Assembly: GCA_902475545.1 (NCBI GenBank)
Contig: CABRZP010000004.1
Span: 87,133 to 151,132, forward strand
Direction: 5' to 3'
DNA: 64,000 nt
Source: an uncultured bacterium
GTDB lineage: Bacteria > Cyanobacteriota > Vampirovibrionia > Gastranaerophilales > Gastranaerophilaceae
A program made the translations under genes and the position numbers. The notes under the pieces were generated by a model. The model ran no database searches, was not told the DNA's origin, and saw only the letters and a program-made list of their open reading frames with translations. The stretch's first letter is position 1. Every line of letters begins with the position of its first letter. Positions 63,701 to 64,000 of this stretch are shown one piece after another.

Positions 63701-64000
63701 TAATAAAGGTTCCGTAAATGTTCAATCATTTAATCTCCTCTCAGATGGCGAAAACCTTATTACCCCCGTAGAATTTGCCGACAAAACCTTCAAAAATACT
63801 GTGAAAAGTAATATAAAAGAAGCCTATACAAAACTGTATCGCTATGACGTCTCCTACGATACTTCAAATAAATATGGCGAAAATGGCTACTTTGTATTTC
63901 AACGCGGTGGCAGCTCAGGCGGTAGCGATAGCTTCAACCCAGCTGTCCTGTCAACCCCAATCACCGCCCAAGCCGGTGCCCAAGCCTCAATGACAGAAAC
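60732..64000 (+). CDS. Autotransporter-like adhesin with tandem repeats (3' end beyond window)
   Basis: The frame is open from ATG 60732 (GAGG site 7 nt upstream) to the window end, 1089 codons without a stop. The N-terminus MRKIENNRSLKVLSAALLGV...PAVAE is a signal peptide. The passenger is Asn/Gly/Thr-rich with right-handed beta-helix style repeats; from about residue 360 a long unit recurs (GTIKSITGVFSDNYSLAK, GTIEKLHSSFINN, GEIEGDFIGNKLVGATY). From about 63,060 codon use changes abruptly to C-ending codons. The last visible part (FVFQRGGSSGG, ITAQAGAQASM) looks like the linker before a beta-barrel translocator, so type V secretion is inferred. The barrel itself is not seen. Confidence 0.8.
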   Translation, partial: MRKIENNRSLKVLSAALLGVAALGAPAVAETVTVTPDMDGTELSNLNQLQTDEVRNFNFNSSDETYTVTKNLGTSTAGEININGIIGETAKSVIDLNTNKGFDVNSAANLTIDSVEITNGRHNDYNSGAALQISNSRANVVIKNSTISNNHTEFSKMSNSYGAISVGSGTLELDNVVFENNSATNNYVGNANACGGALTLLGDSNIHVTKITGEFNNNSVISNDNTRDTYGAIGGAIMNNGGIIDEINANFTSNKSINYQQWADGAAIANWAGKINKISGDFVDNCSISYLGWASGAALSNQYGTINNISGNFKNNKTIAGAYALGAVILNGDTIGDITANFIGNRAEAGTYINGGTLNNQGTIKSITGVFSDNYSLAKTEQNYGTTILNRGTIEKLHSSFINNTGESKTSYSSGTLVNYTNAKIGEIEGDFIGNKLVGATYARCSGLYNWGTIDNIKSNFTRNRAEAGTFVSGGTLLNDGTIKSITGVFSDNYSLAKTGYNYGTTLFNYGTIEKLHSSFINNIGEANASYAVGTLANYSDGKIGEIIGDFIGNKLTGATFGFGAGIYNYGTIDDVSSNFRNNTLTAGTYVRGGALMNVGTINNITGVFSDNYSSAGTYNYGATLFNDVTIEKLHASFINNTGEAKTSYAGGTLTNSGEIGEIVGDFIGNKLVGGTFAYGAGLFNSGTIGSIAGNFSGNSTEASTTLNGGTIRNGGTITSIEGDFTENRANSGTFMIGSTLRNDGTIEKLHSSFINNIGESKTSYVMGTLANLGNISELAVNFLNNSVKTGSETNLALGGAVYTETDLLFTADNRQSIFSGNRTEDYRGKLPNAIFVRTNKIDSSTGEETFYNPTITLKATNNGSFIFDDTIDGGEISSDWTKLKREHQYNLTLTGDKSGKININNNIYNANISNDYVTTNISNPYNLSNNHNSLTVNSGTLNLGSLSTAPVMLESFAIKGGNINIGNVDVDLATKTMGRIIANTYGESSNKGSVNVQSFNLLSDGENLITPVEFADKTFKNTVKSNIKEAYTKLYRYDVSYDTSNKYGENGYFVFQRGGSSGGSDSFNPAVLSTPITAQAGAQASMTE
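61815..62876 (+). repeat. Tandem long repeat in the adhesin gene (period 357 bp)
   Basis: The block beginning GGTACAATAAAATCAATTAC recurs at 61815, 62172 and 62529 (357 bp or 119 codons apart, exactly twice), with a shorter, more diverged unit from 62877. Each unit holds four sub-units of about 29-30 residues ending in NN/GN turns. Confidence 0.8.

Overview
This AT-rich window looks like the chromosome of a Gram-negative-type anaerobe. It carries lipid A genes (lpxC, lpxD, fabZ), an ADP-heptose type nucleotidyltransferase, a secretin with a PilB/PilC-type assembly system, and the 5' part of a large autotransporter-like adhesin, so an outer membrane is likely. AdhE, rubredoxin and rhodanese fit a fermentative anaerobe. 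The prepilin leader style (FTLAEVLITL...), a tRNA-Glu resembling cyanobacterial ones, and many lineage-specific membrane proteins with a short F[TG]G motif suggest the non-photosynthetic cyanobacterial relatives (Vampirovibrionia/'Melainabacteria', order Gastranaerophilales, gut). That placement is inference from recollection, not from a search.

Layout. 1-6.6 kb: end of a coiled-coil protein, 5-formyl-THF cyclo-ligase, first corrinoid adenosyltransferase, FkbM methyltransferase, an RpoD-like sigma factor, a membrane-anchored thioredoxin, and two coupled membrane proteins. 6.7-13.3 kb: leaderless proB-proA, an XRE repressor and its divergent partner between inverted dispersed repeats, DAHP synthase, enolase and a HAD phosphatase. 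13.3-21.1 kb: small membrane and winged-helix proteins, a 1145-residue coiled-coil protein with hydrophobic blocks, and adhE with a Rex/CRP-like palindrome. 21.1-30.4 kb: a repeat-containing non-coding stretch, rhodanese, TPR lipoprotein, pepA, a prepilin gene broken at a G10 tract, a MATE transporter, a 44-residue membrane protein not previously called, a U32 protein and a YqeG-type phosphatase. 30.6-36.7 kb: pilP-like, secretin, pilB and pilC operon. 36.8-45 kb: SDR, lpxD-lpxC-fabZ, a GIY-YIG nuclease gene between copies of a palindromic repeat, rfaE2, three small basic proteins, asd and dapB. 44.6-49.7 kb: pentapeptide protein, two response regulators, TPR protein and a GAF/HD-GYP protein. 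49.8-60.3 kb: zinc ribbon, metallopeptidase, rubredoxin, tiny basic peptides, a cysteine-peptidase-like protein, a TOPRIM protein, tRNA-Glu, TPR protein and the second corrinoid adenosyltransferase. 60.4-64 kb: promoter, long leader and start of the autotransporter-like adhesin, which runs off the window.

How the parts work together. The prepilin, PilP-like protein, secretin, ATPase and platform protein form a type IV pilus/type II secretion apparatus. The lipid A and heptose genes build the outer membrane in which the secretin and adhesin would sit. The GAF/HD-GYP and response-regulator operon is a plausible c-di-GMP and signalling unit; no histidine kinase is present in the window. Biosynthesis is represented by proline, aspartate/lysine and aromatic first-step genes.

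The observations most worth checking are the G10 tract that switches the prepilin frame, the GIY-YIG/palindrome cassette that rewrote the end of rfaE2, the abrupt codon-use change inside the adhesin, a recurring leaderless promoter geometry (-10 box, 6 nt, ATG), and several very small genes. No CRISPR array, insertion sequence, prophage or rRNA operon was seen.
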